Assembly: GCF_014197105.1 (NCBI RefSeq)
Contig: NZ_JACIEV010000001.1
Coordinates: forward strand, 248,001 to 312,000
Source: Sphingomonas jinjuensis
Lineage (GTDB): Bacteria; Pseudomonadota; Alphaproteobacteria; Sphingomonadales; Sphingomonadaceae
Length of the DNA stretch: 64,000 nucleotides
Reading direction: 5' to 3'
Shown here: piece by piece, positions 1 to 9,112 of the stretch
Layout: the number at the start of each line of letters is the position of its first letter
Numbering within the stretch: the stretch's first letter is position 1
Position numbers and translations under genes: made by a program
Notes under the pieces: model-generated
Told to the model about the DNA's origin: nothing
Seen by the model: only the letters and a program-made list of their open reading frames with translations
Databases searched by the model: none

Positions 1-1194
1 CACCGCGAAGCGGTCGCCATCGACCAGCACCTCGGGCACCAGCGGCCGGCTGTTGTACGTCGACGCCATCGTCGCGCCATAGGCACCGGCGGTGCGGAAG
101 ACGGCCAGGTCGCCCGACTTCACCGCGTCGATCTCGCGCCCCATCGCGAAGGTGTCGCCGGTCTCGCACACCGGACCGGCGATATTGGCGGTCATCCGCT
201 CGCCGGTCGGCGTCACCGCGACGAAATCGTGGAAGGCGTCGTAAAGCGCCGGGCGCATCAGGTCGTTCATCGCCGCATCGACGATGACATAGGGATCGGT
301 GACCCCCGGCTTCACCCAGATCACCTCGGTCAGCAGCACGCCGGCATTGCCCGCGATCACGCGCCCCGGCTCGAACATCAGCTCGACGTCCCAGCCCTCG
401 GTCGCACGCGCGACCATCGCGCCATATTCCGCCGGTTCGGGGAAGGTGTCGCCATCCTTGTACGGCACGCCCAATCCGCCGCCCAGGTCGACGCGATCGA
501 TGACATGGCCCGCCGCGCGCAGCTCGGCGACCAGCGCGCCGACGCGGGCATAGGCCTGTTCCAGCCGCGATAGGTCGGACAGCTGGCTGCCGATGTGGAT
601 CGCGACACCGCGCAGGTTGATGCCGTCGAGCGGCGCCAGCCGGTCGAACATCGCCGGCGCCTGGTCGATCGGCACGCCGAACTTGTTGTCGCGCTTGCCG
701 GTCGAGATCTTGGCGTGGGTACCGGCATCGACGTCGGGGTTCACGCGCAGCACCGCCGGCGCCACCTGACCGCGCGACGCGGCGATCTCAGCCAGAACGA
801 CGCCCTCTTCCTCCAGCTCCAGGTTGAACTGACCGATGCCCTCGTCCAGCCCCTTGGTCAGCTCGGCGCGGGTCTTGCCGACGCCGGAGAAGACGATGTC
901 CTTCGCCGGGATGCCCGCCGCCAGCGCGCGCGCCATCTCGCCGCCCGACACCACGTCGGCGCCATAGCCCTCGTCGGCGATGACGCGCAGCACCGCGATG
1001 TTGGGATTGGCCTTGATCGCATAGGCCAGGTGGACGCGGTTCAGCCCCGCCAGCGCCTCGCGAAACACGCGCGCATGGCGGCGAAAGGTGCTCGCCGAAT
1101 AGACGTACACCGGCGTCCCCACCGCTTGCGCGATCGCGGTCAGGCTGACGTCCTCGCAGCACAGGGTGCCGTCACGATAATCGAAATGGTTCAC
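1..1194 (-). CDS. lysA: Diaminopimelate decarboxylase (3' end cut by window)
   Basis: Cytoplasmic PLP enzyme that decarboxylates meso-diaminopimelate to L-lysine, the last step of lysine synthesis. The 398 residues visible contain the alanine-racemase-fold motifs of the family: YAIKANPN with the PLP lysine at residue 61, HIGSQ, the EPGR loop and the CETGD segment that contributes the active-site cysteine. About 20 C-terminal residues fall outside the window. The start is GTG, giving MNHFDYRDG; no upstream ATG fits the family's N-terminus. It is the third gene of a minus-strand run argH-lipoprotein-lysA, 7 bp after the lipoprotein gene, so arginine and lysine genes are probably co-transcribed. 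Confidence 0.96.
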   Translation of the reverse strand, partial: MNHFDYRDGTLCCEDVSLTAIAQAVGTPVYVYSASTFRRHARVFREALAGLNRVHLAYAIKANPNIAVLRVIADEGYGADVVSGGEMARALAAGIPAKDIVFSGVGKTRAELTKGLDEGIGQFNLELEEEGVVLAEIAASRGQVAPAVLRVNPDVDAGTHAKISTGKRDNKFGVPIDQAPAMFDRLAPLDGINLRGVAIHIGSQLSDLSRLEQAYARVGALVAELRAAGHVIDRVDLGGGLGVPYKDGDTFPEPAEYGAMVARATEGWDVELMFEPGRVIAGNAGVLLTEVIWVKPGVTDPYVIVDAAMNDLMRPALYDAFHDFVAVTPTGERMTANIAGPVCETGDTFAMGREIDAVKSGDLAVFRTAGAYGATMASTYNSRPLVPEVLVDGDRFAV

Positions 1195-1201
1195 GAAGGC
1201 C

Positions 1202-1435
1202 TCAGTCCGGCGGAAGGTCGAATTCGTCGCTGCGCCGCTCGTCCGATTGGGTCAGCAGCTCGTCGCTGCGCTGCGGGCGCTGCTGCGTCGTCGGCGTCAG
1301 CAGCTGGCTCGGCGTCAGCGTCTCGTCGGCGCCGCGCGGTGCCGGCGGCAGCGGCACGCCCTTGCGCGGCTGCAGGTCGCGCGCCGCGCCGCAGCCGGCG
1401 AGCACCAGCGCGAGCGCGAGGATACCGAACCGCAT
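1202..1435 (-). CDS. Small LptM-like lipoprotein between argH and lysA
   Basis: Predicted 77-residue lipoprotein. An N-terminal hydrophobic stretch ends in the lipobox LAGC with the lipidated cysteine at residue 15. The rest is short, proline-rich and polar and looks disordered. A tiny lipoprotein next to lysA or dapF is a recurring arrangement in proteobacteria; some members are LptM (YifL), which assists LptD maturation. Assignment to LptM here is inference from size, lipobox and position. The ATG overlaps the argH stop by one base (TGATG); a GTG one codon earlier (1438) would give a GTGA overlap, so translation is coupled to argH either way. Confidence 0.75.
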   Translation of the reverse strand: MRFGILALALVLAGCGAARDLQPRKGVPLPPAPRGADETLTPSQLLTPTTQQRPQRSDELLTQSDERRSDEFDLPPD

Positions 1436-2820
1436 CACGCCATGCTCTCGCGCGCCGCTGCGATCGCGGCGCGAACGTTCGCGGGCGCAGTGCCGCCGAA
1501 GCTCATACGGCTGGCGACCGAGGCATCGACCGACAGCACGTCATAGACCCCCGCCGTGATCCGCCCGTCGATCGCGGTCAGGTCGCCCAGCGGCAACGCG
1601 TCGAGCCCGATTCCCAGCGCCTCCGCCCGCGCCACGGCGCGCCCGGTGATGTGGTGCGCCTCGCGAAACGGTACCCCCGCCTCGCGCACCAGCCAGTCGG
1701 CCAAGTCGGTGGCGGTCGAGAAACCGGCTTCGGCGACCTGGCGCATCCGCTCAGTCCGGAACGTCGCGCTTTCGACCATGCCGGTCATCGCCGCGATGCA
1801 CAGGCCGAGCAGGTCGTGGGCCTCGAACACCGGCGGCTTGTCGTCCTGCATGTCCTTCGAATAGGCGAGCGGCAGGCCCTTCATCGTCACCATCAGGCTG
1901 ACGAGGCAGCCGGTGATCCGTCCGGCATGGCCGCGCACCAGCTCGGCGGCATCGGGATTGCGCTTCTGCGGCATGATCGAGCTGCCGGTCGACCATTGGT
2001 CGGAAAGCGATACGAAGCCGAACGGCTGCGACGCCCACAGCACGAATTCCTCCGCCAGCCGCGACAGGTGAAGCGCGCATTGCGCCGCGCTGGTCAGATA
2101 TTCGATCGCGAAGTCACGGTCGCTGACGGCATCGAGGCTGTTGCGCGTCGGTCCGTCGAAGCCGAGCGCGCTCGCCGTCGCCTCGCGGTCGACCGGAAAT
2201 CCCGTCCCCGCAAGCGCCGCCGAGCCGAGCGGCGAACGATTCATTCGCGCCCGCGCGTCGGTGAAGCGGCCGACGTCGCGGCTCGCCATTTCCCAATAGG
2301 CCATCAGGTGGTGGCCCAGCGTCACCGGCTGGGCCGATTGCAGATGGGTGAAGCCCGGCATCACGCTGGCGGCATGCTCCTCTGCGCGCGCGAGCAGCGC
2401 GGTCTGGAAGCCGCGCAGCGCCCCGGTCACCTCGTCGATCGCATCGCGCACCCACAGCCGGAAATCGGTCGCGACCTGGTCGTTGCGGCTGCGCGCGGTG
2501 TGCAGCCGTCCCGCCACCGGCCCGATCGCCTCGGCCAGCCGCGCCTCGGTGACCATGTGGATGTCTTCGAGCGTCAGGTCCTCGGGCACGCCATCGGCGG
2601 CATAGCCCGCGGCGACCTGCTCGAGTCCCGCGGCGATCCGCTCGGCGTCCGCCGCCTCGACGATGCCCTGCTTGCCCAGCATCGCGACGTGCGCGCGGCT
2701 GCCGGCGACATCCTGCTTCCACAGCCGCTTGTCGAAGGGAATCGAGGCGTTTATCTCACGCATGACCGCCGCCGGTCCTTCGGCGAAGCGGCCGCCCCAC
2801 ATTGCATTGGAGCCTGTCAT
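1435..2820 (-). CDS. argH: Argininosuccinate lyase
   Basis: Cleaves argininosuccinate to arginine and fumarate, the last step of arginine synthesis. The 461-residue product starts near [10 protein letters not shown], typical for ArgH, and carries the fumarase/aspartase-superfamily signature [12 protein letters not shown] in the C-terminal half; length is normal. I placed the start at the ATG giving [10 protein letters not shown]. An in-frame extension upstream of it reads through the signal peptide of the divergent gene and does not look like ArgH. The start codon shares the palindrome CATG with the start of the divergent tlpA-like gene, so the two genes overlap by 2 bp with no intergenic space. 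First gene of the argH-lipoprotein-lysA run. Confidence 0.96.
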   Translation of the reverse strand: MTGSNAMWGGRFAEGPAAVMREINASIPFDKRLWKQDVAGSRAHVAMLGKQGIVEAADAERIAAGLEQVAAGYAADGVPEDLTLEDIHMVTEARLAEAIGPVAGRLHTARSRNDQVATDFRLWVRDAIDEVTGALRGFQTALLARAEEHAASVMPGFTHLQSAQPVTLGHHLMAYWEMASRDVGRFTDARARMNRSPLGSAALAGTGFPVDREATASALGFDGPTRNSLDAVSDRDFAIEYLTSAAQCALHLSRLAEEFVLWASQPFGFVSLSDQWSTGSSIMPQKRNPDAAELVRGHAGRITGCLVSLMVTMKGLPLAYSKDMQDDKPPVFEAHDLLGLCIAAMTGMVESATFRTERMRQVAEAGFSTATDLADWLVREAGVPFREAHHITGRAVARAEALGIGLDALPLGDLTAIDGRITAGVYDVLSVDASVASRMSFGGTAPANVRAAIAAARESMA

Positions 2821-3409
2821 GTCCTGCCGCTCGGCGATTGCCTGTCTCCTCGCCGCCCTAGCGGCAAGCGCGTGCACTAGGCCCGACGACGCCGCCAATC
2901 AAGCAACCCCCGCGGCCAGCGGCGAGGTCTCGTCGGGCGAGGTATCCGCCGCCGGCGGTGCGCCCGCCCCCTCGGCGGTGACGAAATTCGACCGCAGCCA
3001 CGCTGGCGAGACGCCCCCTGCCGTCGCCTTCACCGACGCCGCTGGCCAGTCGGTCACGCTGTCGACGTTCAAGGGCCATCCGGTGCTGGTCAACCTGTGG
3101 GCGACGTGGTGCGCGCCCTGCGTCAAGGAATTGCCGACGCTCGACGCGCTGGCGAAGCAGGGCAAGCTGTCGGTCGCCGCGATCAGTCAGGACAGCGACC
3201 CCGCCAAGGCCGCCGCCTTCCTGAAGGAACGCAAGTTGACCGACCTCACGCCCTATCGCGACGAGAAGATGGGGCTCAGCCTCGCTTATCAGGCGACGTT
3301 GCCGATGACGGTGCTGCTGGGATCGGACGGCAAGGAAGTCTGGCGCAAGCTCGGCGACACTGACTGGACCGGGCCCGAGGCGGCGAAGATGCTGGCGGAG
3401 GCAAAGTAA
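2819..3409 (+). CDS. TlpA-like thioredoxin-fold lipoprotein
   Basis: A 196-residue membrane-anchored thiol-disulfide reductase of the TlpA/ResA type, expected to face the periplasm. Residues 1-19 form a lipoprotein signal with the lipidated cysteine at 19. A low-complexity Ala/Gly/Ser/Pro linker runs to about residue 55. The thioredoxin-like domain follows, with the redox motif WATWCAPC (cysteines 98 and 101) and the cis-proline region near [11 protein letters not shown] lies 6 bases before the ATG. The start is fixed by the signal peptide and overlaps the argH start. Likely roles are keeping cytochrome c or other periplasmic cysteines reduced; the exact partner cannot be told. Confidence 0.88.
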   Translation: MSCRSAIACLLAALAASACTRPDDAANQATPAASGEVSSGEVSAAGGAPAPSAVTKFDRSHAGETPPAVAFTDAAGQSVTLSTFKGHPVLVNLWATWCAPCVKELPTLDALAKQGKLSVAAISQDSDPAKAAAFLKERKLTDLTPYRDEKMGLSLAYQATLPMTVLLGSDGKEVWRKLGDTDWTGPEAAKMLAEAK

Positions 3410-3437
3410 CCTCTAATCCTCCCCCGCCATTACCCTT

Positions 3438-3518
3438 CCCGTTCATGCTGAGCTTTTCGAAGCACATGAAGCAAACGCAGCGCTGGGGGCACGTCTTTGA
3501 CAAGCTCAGGACGAACGG
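3438..3518. repeat. Family D inverted repeat (degenerate copy)
   Basis: Outer arms resemble CCGTTCGTCCTGAGC at both ends, facing each other: left arm with CCGTTCATGCTGAGC, right arm ending in CAAGCTCAGGACGAACGG. It lies between the convergent tlpA-like and thioesterase genes. Other copies with the same outer arms are at 51904-52009 and 61862-61967, with a solo arm near 12276. A hairpin here could also end transcription from both sides. Confidence 0.7.
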
Positions 3519-3538
3519 AGATTGGGGGTGCTCTGTGC

Positions 3539-3940
3539 TTAGCCCTCCGCATCTCCCAGAAACGGCGCCGCAAACTCCGGCCGCACCCGCAACAACCGCC
3601 CGGTCGCGCGGTCCAGCAATGCCCAGGTCGTCAGCGCCTCGACCAGCACCCGCCCGTCGTCGCCGGTAAACCGCACATGCCGGTCGAACCGAGCCCCCCG
3701 CAGCGCGCCGACCCACGTCTCCCCGATCGCGACCCCGCCGACGCCCAGATTGCCGCGGTAATCGATCTCGTGCCGGGTCACGACCCAGACATGCACCGCC
3801 TGGTGCTCCGCCGGCGCCACCGCCTCCCAGTGCGAGACCGCGACCTCCTGCACCCACTTCACCCAGACCACGTTGTTGACGTGGCCCAGCTCGTCGATGT
3901 CGACTGCTCGCGCGACGAAGCGGCGGGTGAAGCGGGTCAC
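3539..3940 (-). CDS. Acyl-CoA thioesterase, 4HBT hotdog family (YbgC/FadM-like)
   Basis: A 133-residue single hotdog domain. The N-terminal motif [10 protein letters not shown] (residues 14-23) matches the catalytic aspartate and GHVNN loop of 4-hydroxybenzoyl-CoA-thioesterase-like enzymes. Family members hydrolyse acyl-CoA; the substrate cannot be read from the sequence. The GTG start overlaps the stop of the upstream nucleoside transporter (GTGA), so the two are translationally coupled, although there is no obvious metabolic link. A long reading frame that extends further upstream in this frame is the shadow of the transporter gene. Confidence 0.88.
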   Translation of the reverse strand: MTRFTRRFVARAVDIDELGHVNNVVWVKWVQEVAVSHWEAVAPAEHQAVHVWVVTRHEIDYRGNLGVGGVAIGETWVGALRGARFDRHVRFTGDDGRVLVEALTTWALLDRATGRLLRVRPEFAAPFLGDAEG

Positions 3941-5268
3941 CCGATCAGCAGTCCGGCGAGTGCCGCCGACATCAGGTTGGCAAGGCTCCCCGCCGCCAGC
4001 GCGCGCAGGCCGAGCCGCGCGATGGTCGCCCGCTGGTTCGGCGCCAGGCTGCCGGTCACCGCCATCTGGATCGCGATCGACGAGAAATTGGCGAAGCCGC
4101 ACAGCGCGAAGGTGACGATCGCGACCGTCCGCGCGCTCAGCTGGCTCTGCTTGCCGAGGTCGATATAGGCGACGAACTCGTTCAGCACGATCTTCTCGCC
4201 GAACAACCCACCCGCGATCCCCGCCTCGTTCCACGGCACGTTGAGCAGGAACATCACCGGCTGGAACACATAGCCCAGCAGCCCCTGGAAGCTGAGCGTC
4301 GGATAGCCGAACCACCCGCCGACCGTGCCGAGAAGCCCGTTGGCGAGCGCCACCAGCGCCACGAACGCCAGCACCATCGCGCCGACCGCCACCGCGAGGC
4401 GGACGCCGGTCTGCGCACCCTGCGCCGCCGCCATGATGAGATTCGCGGGCCGCTCCTCGTCGTGCGTCGCGTCGGGCAGCGGCTCGCCCGGCGTGCCCTC
4501 GGGCAGCAGCGCGGCGGGCCCGCGCCCGCTGATCCGCGCCTCGGCCAGCTCGATCTGGCGCGTCTCGTCGGGCACGTCGCCCAGCGGCAGCTCGCCCTCG
4601 GGCGCGACGGTCCGGTCGGGCATGATGATCTTCGCCATCAGGATGCCGCCCGGCGCCGCCATGAAGCTCGCCGCGAGCAGATATTCGATGCGGATTCCCA
4701 TCGACGCATAGGCCGCCAGGATCGTCCCCGCGACGCCGGCCATGCCGCTGGTCATCACCGTGAACACCTGCGGCGGCGTCAGCCCCGCCAGATAGGGGCG
4801 GATGACGAGCGGCGATTCGCTCTGCCCGACGAAGATGTTGGCCGCCGCGCACAGCGATTCGACCTTCGACGCGCCGATCACCTTCTCGATCGCGCCGCCG
4901 ATCCAGCGCACGATCAGCTGCATCACGCCGAGGTAGTAGAGGATCGACACCAGGCTGGCGAAGAAGATAATGACGGGCAGCGCCGCGATCGCGAAGCTGG
5001 TGCCGCCGACCGCCGGGCTGGCGAGATTGCCGAACAAGAATTGCGTGCCCTGCTGCGAATAGCCGAGCAGCGCCGACACGCCGCCCGACGCCGCCGCCAG
5101 CGCCGCGCGCCCCGGCGTCCAATAGAGCACGATCACCGCGATGATCGCCTGGAGCGCGAAGGCGCTGCCGACGACGCGCAGGCGGATCGCCCGCCGGTCG
5201 GTGGACAGCGCGACCGCGATGGCGAGGATCACGAGGATGCCGGCAAGGCCGATCAGCAGTCTGGTCAT
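3937..5268 (-). CDS. Concentrative nucleoside transporter, NupC/CNT family
   Basis: A 443-residue inner-membrane symporter for nucleosides. CNT hallmarks are visible: the central [13 protein letters not shown] segment, the KIIMPD loop, and the C-terminal [16 protein letters not shown] and [12 protein letters not shown] motifs that build the binding site. Several hydrophobic segments span the protein. A charged insert around residues 215-275, rich in Glu, Pro and Asp, sits between the two halves and is longer than in E. coli NupC. The start was set at the ATG giving [10 protein letters not shown], directly before the first membrane helix. Overlaps the downstream thioesterase by 4 bp. Confidence 0.93.
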   Translation of the reverse strand: MTRLLIGLAGILVILAIAVALSTDRRAIRLRVVGSAFALQAIIAVIVLYWTPGRAALAAASGGVSALLGYSQQGTQFLFGNLASPAVGGTSFAIAALPVIIFFASLVSILYYLGVMQLIVRWIGGAIEKVIGASKVESLCAAANIFVGQSESPLVIRPYLAGLTPPQVFTVMTSGMAGVAGTILAAYASMGIRIEYLLAASFMAAPGGILMAKIIMPDRTVAPEGELPLGDVPDETRQIELAEARISGRGPAALLPEGTPGEPLPDATHDEERPANLIMAAAQGAQTGVRLAVAVGAMVLAFVALVALANGLLGTVGGWFGYPTLSFQGLLGYVFQPVMFLLNVPWNEAGIAGGLFGEKIVLNEFVAYIDLGKQSQLSARTVAIVTFALCGFANFSSIAIQMAVTGSLAPNQRATIARLGLRALAAGSLANLMSAALAGLLIG

Positions 5269-5390
5269 GTGCGTACCGCGTAAGCTGTCAAATGAGAACG
5301 CGGCCCCCCGCGCGAGGGCGCGACCATACACGCATGATCGCGGCGTTCCAGCGACTTCCGCTCAGGCGCAGCCTCGGCTACGACCCGTCG

Positions 5391-6032
5391 ATGGACAGCC
5401 AACCCGCGCCCGCGATCCCGCGCTCGCTCTTCGCCTTCTCGATCTTCTACGGCGGCATGGTCTGCATCGCGGGCGTGCTCGGCAACAAGCAGGTGGCATT
5501 GGGGCCGCTCGCAGTCGAGGCGGGGATCTTCGCCTTCCTCCTCCTCGTTGTCACCTCCAGCGCGGTCGCGGAGCTGCATGGGCCGACGCTCGCCAACCGG
5601 CTGGTGCGGATCGGTTTCGTGCCGCTGATCGTGTCGATCCTGCTCTCCTTCGTCGTCCACGCGCTCCCCGCCTCGCCCGAGATGCGGCCCGCCAACCGCG
5701 ATGCCATCCAGCTGGTGCTCGGCGGCACGTGGCGGATCTGGCTGGGGGGGATCATCGCCTACGGCATCTCGCAGACGCTCAACGTCACCATCTTTTCCTG
5801 GCTGAAGGGCCGCGAGGGCTCCGCCCTGCTCTGGCTCCGCGCCGGCATCGCCAGCGTGCTCAGCCAGATCGTCGACACGCTCCTGTTCGTCTCGATCGCC
5901 TTCCTCGGCGTCTTCCCGATCGGCGAGCTGCTGCTTGGCCAGATGATCGCGAAGGTCGTCCTGTCCGCCGTCCTGGTCCCGCCGCTGATCTACCTGTTCG
6001 TGGCGCTGGGGCGGAATCTGGATCGGGCGTAA
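5391..6032 (+). CDS. Queuosine precursor transporter, YhhQ/VUT family
   Basis: A 213-residue polytopic membrane protein with six or so hydrophobic helices. The pattern FYGGMVCIAGVLGNKQV near the N-terminus and SQTLNVTIFSWLK and SQIVDTLLFVSIAF further on match the YhhQ family, whose E. coli member imports preQ0 and preQ1 for queuosine modification of tRNA. Earlier in-frame starts exist (5335 and upstream) but the ATG at 5391 gives the family-like N-terminus. No clear Shine-Dalgarno sequence precedes it. I looked for a preQ1 riboswitch in the 120 bp upstream and saw none. Confidence 0.86.
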   Translation: MDSQPAPAIPRSLFAFSIFYGGMVCIAGVLGNKQVALGPLAVEAGIFAFLLLVVTSSAVAELHGPTLANRLVRIGFVPLIVSILLSFVVHALPASPEMRPANRDAIQLVLGGTWRIWLGGIIAYGISQTLNVTIFSWLKGREGSALLWLRAGIASVLSQIVDTLLFVSIAFLGVFPIGELLLGQMIAKVVLSAVLVPPLIYLFVALGRNLDRA

Positions 6033-6053
6033 CCCGCCCGTCAGCTAGCCACC

Positions 6054-6134
6054 GTCATGCTGAACTCGATTCAGCATCTCCGGCGATGGCGCCGTTCCCT
6101 CTCAGGAAGATGCTGAACCAAGTTCAGCATGACG
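6054..6134. repeat. Family A inverted repeat (GTCATGCTGAAC type)
   Basis: Left arm GTCATGCTGAACTCGATTC and right arm GAACCAAGTTCAGCATGAC are inverted copies with a variable centre; each arm also contains a smaller palindrome (GCTGAA/TTCAGC). It sits between the yhhQ-type gene and argB. Further copies are at 13436, 27138, 28819 and 49195, with a single arm at 9066. Confidence 0.85.
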
Positions 6135-6187
6135 GCTAATTGGTGAGGGTCTTGGGAATGCAGCATACCCCCGCTAAAGGCGCGCCC

Positions 6188-7087
6188 ATGACCGACTATA
6201 CGCCCGACACCGCCCTCCTCGCCAAGGCCGAGACGCTCGTCGACGCGCTGCCCTATCTGCAGCGCTACGCCGGCCAGACCTTCGTCGTAAAGTACGGCGG
6301 CCACGCGATGGGCGATCCGGAGCGCCAGCGCGATTTCGCCGAGGACGTCGTGCTGCTGAAAGCGGTCGGCATCAACCCCGTCGTCGTTCACGGCGGCGGC
6401 CCTCAGATCGGCGCGATGCTCAAGCGGCTCGGCGTCGAATCGCAGTTCATCGGCGGCCTTCGCGTGACGGACAAGGCGACCGCCGAGATCGCGGAAATGG
6501 TCCTCGCCGGATCGATCAACAAGGAAATCGTGTCGTGGATCGCGCAGGCCGGCGGCCGCGCCGTCGGCATCTCGGGCAAGGACGCGGGGCTGGTTCAGGC
6601 GGAGAAGGTCGGCCGTCGCGACGCCGATCCGCTCCAGGGCATCGAGCGCCACGTCGATCTCGGCTTCGTCGGCGAGCCGGTCGCGGTCGACCGCAGGATC
6701 ATCGACACCATTTCCGCCAGTGGCGCGATCCCCGTCATCGCGCCCGTCGGCCTGGGCGCCGACGGCCACACCTACAACATCAACGCCGACACCATGGCCG
6801 GCGCGATCGCCGCGGCGATGGGCGCGGCGCGCTTCTTCCTCCTCACCGACGTCGCCGGCGTTCTCGACAAGGCGGGCACACTGATGACCGACCTCGACCC
6901 TGCGCGCATCGCCGCGCTCGAGGCGGACGGCACGATCAGCGGCGGGATGATCCCCAAGGTCCAGACCTGCGTCGCCGCGGTCGAGGCGGGCGTCGATGCC
7001 GCGGTCATCCTCGACGGCCGCGTGCCCCATGCGATGCTGCTCGAAATCTTCACGTCGCAGGGCGCCGGCACACTGGTCCACGCGTGA
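6188..7087 (+). CDS. argB: Acetylglutamate kinase
   Basis: Phosphorylates N-acetylglutamate in the second step of arginine synthesis. The 299-residue protein has the amino-acid-kinase motifs [10 protein letters not shown] near residue 35, VHGGGPQIG near residue 70, the segment [17 protein letters not shown] and the C-terminal ISGGMIPKV. The ATG giving MTDYTPD was chosen over one 48 bp upstream because the family starts a short distance before the first kinase motif. The unrelated argH lies 3.4 kb away, so arginine genes are scattered. A perfect 9-bp hairpin follows 7 bp after the stop. Confidence 0.95.
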   Translation: MTDYTPDTALLAKAETLVDALPYLQRYAGQTFVVKYGGHAMGDPERQRDFAEDVVLLKAVGINPVVVHGGGPQIGAMLKRLGVESQFIGGLRVTDKATAEIAEMVLAGSINKEIVSWIAQAGGRAVGISGKDAGLVQAEKVGRRDADPLQGIERHVDLGFVGEPVAVDRRIIDTISASGAIPVIAPVGLGADGHTYNINADTMAGAIAAAMGAARFFLLTDVAGVLDKAGTLMTDLDPARIAALEADGTISGGMIPKVQTCVAAVEAGVDAAVILDGRVPHAMLLEIFTSQGAGTLVHA

Positions 7088-7094
7088 TGTCCAA

Positions 7095-7116
7095 TCCTCC
7101 CCCGCCAGGGGGAGGA
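7095..7116. terminator. Hairpin after argB
   Basis: Arms TCCTCCCCC and GGGGGAGGA pair perfectly over 9 bp with a 4-base loop, just after the argB stop. There is no T-run, so intrinsic termination is uncertain. The sequence also resembles one arm of the long repeat at 20226-20361, and it may be a solo repeat arm serving as a terminator. Confidence 0.45.
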
Positions 7117-7219
7117 CGAGCTGGCGTCCAAAGCCGGGAGTGGATCGCGTCACCCTGCACTGGCAACCAACTTCGACCTCGGCTAGGCGTCGGGGAAAGC
7201 CAGTCCGGAGCCGACGACC

Positions 7220-7531
7220 TTGCTGACGCTTACCATCATCCAGATCCTCCAGGTGCTGCTCGACGTGGTCTGGTGGATCCTCATCGTCCAGTTCGTGCTG
7301 TCGCTGTTGATCTCGTTCAACGTGATCAACACCTCGAACAACTTCATCCGCTCGCTCGCCGACGGACTCGATCGCCTGACCGATCCGCTCTACCGCCCGA
7401 TCCGCCGCATCCTGCCGCCATCGGGCGGGCTCGATTTCGCGCCGATGGTGGTGCTGATCATCGTCATCATCCTCAGCCGGATCATCCTGCCCAACATCGC
7501 CGCGAGCATCCTGATGAGCAGCGCTGCGTGA
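7220..7531 (+). CDS. YggT family membrane protein
   Basis: A 103-residue inner-membrane protein with two long hydrophobic segments (about residues 1-30 and 70-95) joined by a loop containing [24 protein letters not shown], which is the signature of the YggT family. E. coli YggT has been linked to osmotic tolerance; the biochemical role is unknown. The start is TTG, supported by GGAG nine bases upstream (7207-7210); no ATG or GTG gives a complete first helix. Its stop overlaps the folD start by 4 bp (GTGA), beginning a yggT-folD-marC operon. Confidence 0.88.
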   Translation: MLTLTIIQILQVLLDVVWWILIVQFVLSLLISFNVINTSNNFIRSLADGLDRLTDPLYRPIRRILPPSGGLDFAPMVVLIIVIILSRIILPNIAASILMSSAA

Positions 7532-8406
7532 CGGCGCGGATCATCGACGGCAAGGCGCGCGCCGCCGCGCTGCGCGCCGATGTCGCCGGCCACGTCACCC
7601 ATTTCGCCGCCCGCATCGGCCGCGCGCCCGGCCTTGCCGTCGTGCTGGTCGGCGAGGATCCGGCCAGCGGCGTGTATGTCCGGTCGAAGGGCAAGGCGAC
7701 GCGCGAGGCGGGGATGGTCAGCGTCGAGCGCCGGCTGCCCGCCGACATCGACGAATGGGCACTGCTGGAGCTGGTGTCCGAGCTGAACGCCGACCCCGCG
7801 ATCGACGGCATCCTCGTCCAGCTGCCGCTGCCGTCGCAGATCGACGCGCAGGCGGTGATCGGTGCGATCGACCCGGCCAAGGATGTCGACGGCTTCCACC
7901 CGGTCAACGCCGGGCGGCTCGCCACCGGCCTGCCCGCGCTCGTCCCCTGCACCCCGCTCGGCTGCCTCATGCTGCTGCGCGAAGCATATGACGGCAAGCT
8001 CGCCGGGCTCGACGCCGTCGTGGTCGGCCGCTCGAACATCGTCGGCAAGCCGATGGCGCAGCTGCTGCTCGGCGACAGCTGCACGGTGACGATCGCGCAC
8101 AGCCGCACCCGCGACGTCGCCGCGCGGGTCCGCTCGGCCGACATCGTCATCGCCGCGGTCGGCATCCCGCATTTCATCGCCGGCGACTGGATCAAGCCGG
8201 GCGCGACGGTGATCGACGTCGGCATCAACCGCCTTCCCGATGGCCGCCTCGTCGGCGACGTCGACTATGCCGCGGCGGTCGAGGTCGCGGGCGCGATCAC
8301 CCCGGTGCCGGGCGGCGTCGGGCCGATGACGATCGCGTGCCTCCTGCGCAACACGCTGGTCGCCGCGTGCCGCCGCGAAGGCCTGCCGGAGCCCGACGGC
8401 CTGTGA
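7528..8406 (+). CDS. folD: Methylene-THF dehydrogenase/cyclohydrolase
   Basis: Bifunctional enzyme interconverting 5,10-methylene-THF, methenyl-THF and 10-formyl-THF using NADP. The 292 residues include the catalytic Tyr50 and Lys54 in the YVRSKGKA segment, [10 protein letters not shown], the Rossmann motif [16 protein letters not shown] and the C-terminal [10 protein letters not shown]. The GTG start overlaps the yggT stop; frame and family N-terminus (ARIIDGKA) both require it. An open frame far upstream of this start is a shadow of argB. Its own stop overlaps marC by GTGA. Confidence 0.95.
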   Translation: MTARIIDGKARAAALRADVAGHVTHFAARIGRAPGLAVVLVGEDPASGVYVRSKGKATREAGMVSVERRLPADIDEWALLELVSELNADPAIDGILVQLPLPSQIDAQAVIGAIDPAKDVDGFHPVNAGRLATGLPALVPCTPLGCLMLLREAYDGKLAGLDAVVVGRSNIVGKPMAQLLLGDSCTVTIAHSRTRDVAARVRSADIVIAAVGIPHFIAGDWIKPGATVIDVGINRLPDGRLVGDVDYAAAVEVAGAITPVPGGVGPMTIACLLRNTLVAACRREGLPEPDGL

Positions 8407-9023
8407 TCGAGCTTTTCGTCTCGTCGCTGATCACCTTCTTCGTCGTCATCGATCCGCCCGGCTGCGCGCCGATCTTCGCCGGGCTGACCAGCGGCGCCAA
8501 CGCGACGCACCGCCGGGCGATGGCGATCCGCGCGACCGGCGTCGCCTCGGCGATCCTGCTCGTCTTCGCGCTGTTCGGCGAAAGCCTGCTGCGCGGGCTC
8601 GGCATCAGCCTGGCGAGCTTCCGCATCGCCGGTGGCATCATGCTGTTCCTGATCGCACTCGAGATGGTGTTCGAAAAGCGCACCCAGCGCCGCGAGGACC
8701 GTGCCGCCAAGGTCGCGGAGACGGCGGAGGTCGAGGACGTCTCGATCTTCCCCATGGCGATGCCGATGATCGCCGGCCCCGGCTCGATCGCGTCGGTGAT
8801 GCTGCTGATGAGCCGCAACGAAGGGATCGAGCGCAGCCTCGTCGTGCTCGCGGCGCTGGGATCAATCCTCGCGCTGACGCTCGTCGCCCTGCTGGCGGCG
8901 GGGACGATCATGAAGATCCTCGGCGCCAAGATCGAGGCGGTCATCACCCGCCTGCTCGGCGTCCTGCTGGCGGCGCTGGCGGTGCAGTTCGTGATGGACG
9001 GCCTGCAGGTGAGTTTGCACTAA
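8403..9023 (+). CDS. MarC family integral membrane protein
   Basis: A 206-residue protein with about six hydrophobic helices. The motif [14 protein letters not shown] in the first helix and [14 protein letters not shown] near residue 120 identify the MarC (UPF0056) family. Despite the name, MarC is not shown to give multidrug resistance, and function is unknown. The GTG start overlaps the folD stop, making it the last gene of the yggT-folD-marC run. A hairpin follows the stop directly. Confidence 0.9.
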   Translation: MIELFVSSLITFFVVIDPPGCAPIFAGLTSGANATHRRAMAIRATGVASAILLVFALFGESLLRGLGISLASFRIAGGIMLFLIALEMVFEKRTQRREDRAAKVAETAEVEDVSIFPMAMPMIAGPGSIASVMLLMSRNEGIERSLVVLAALGSILALTLVALLAAGTIMKILGAKIEAVITRLLGVLLAALAVQFVMDGLQVSLH

Positions 9024-9024
9024 C

Positions 9025-9051
9025 AGTCCGCCCCACGAAGTGGCGTGGACT
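9025..9051 (+). terminator. Hairpin after marC
   Basis: A 12-position stem starting AGTCC and ending GGACT, with one G-T pair and one mismatch and a GAA loop, begins 2 bp after the marC stop. It is followed by ATTAGACC rather than a T-run, so it is a moderate candidate for ending the yggT-folD-marC transcript. Confidence 0.45.
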
Positions 9052-9065
9052 ATTAGACCAAGATC

Positions 9066-9090
9066 GTCATGCTGAACTCGGTTCAGCATC
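9066..9090. repeat. Solo arm of family A repeat
   Basis: GTCATGCTGAACTCGGTTC followed by AGCATC matches the left arm of the family A elements, but no right arm follows before the next gene begins at 9113. It is a truncated or single-arm copy and still holds a small palindrome. Confidence 0.65.
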
Positions 9091-9112
9091 CCCTCGCCGA
9101 AACCCCCGGCCC

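Noticed and set aside
595..2880. A 761-codon open frame on the plus strand opposite lysA and argH
   Set aside because: It is antisense to two well-conserved genes and its product is an Arg/Gly/His-rich translation typical of high-GC antisense frames.
5269..5390. preQ1 riboswitch upstream of the yhhQ-type transporter
   Set aside because: The region lacks the A-rich tail and pseudoknot-forming pattern expected of preQ1 riboswitches.
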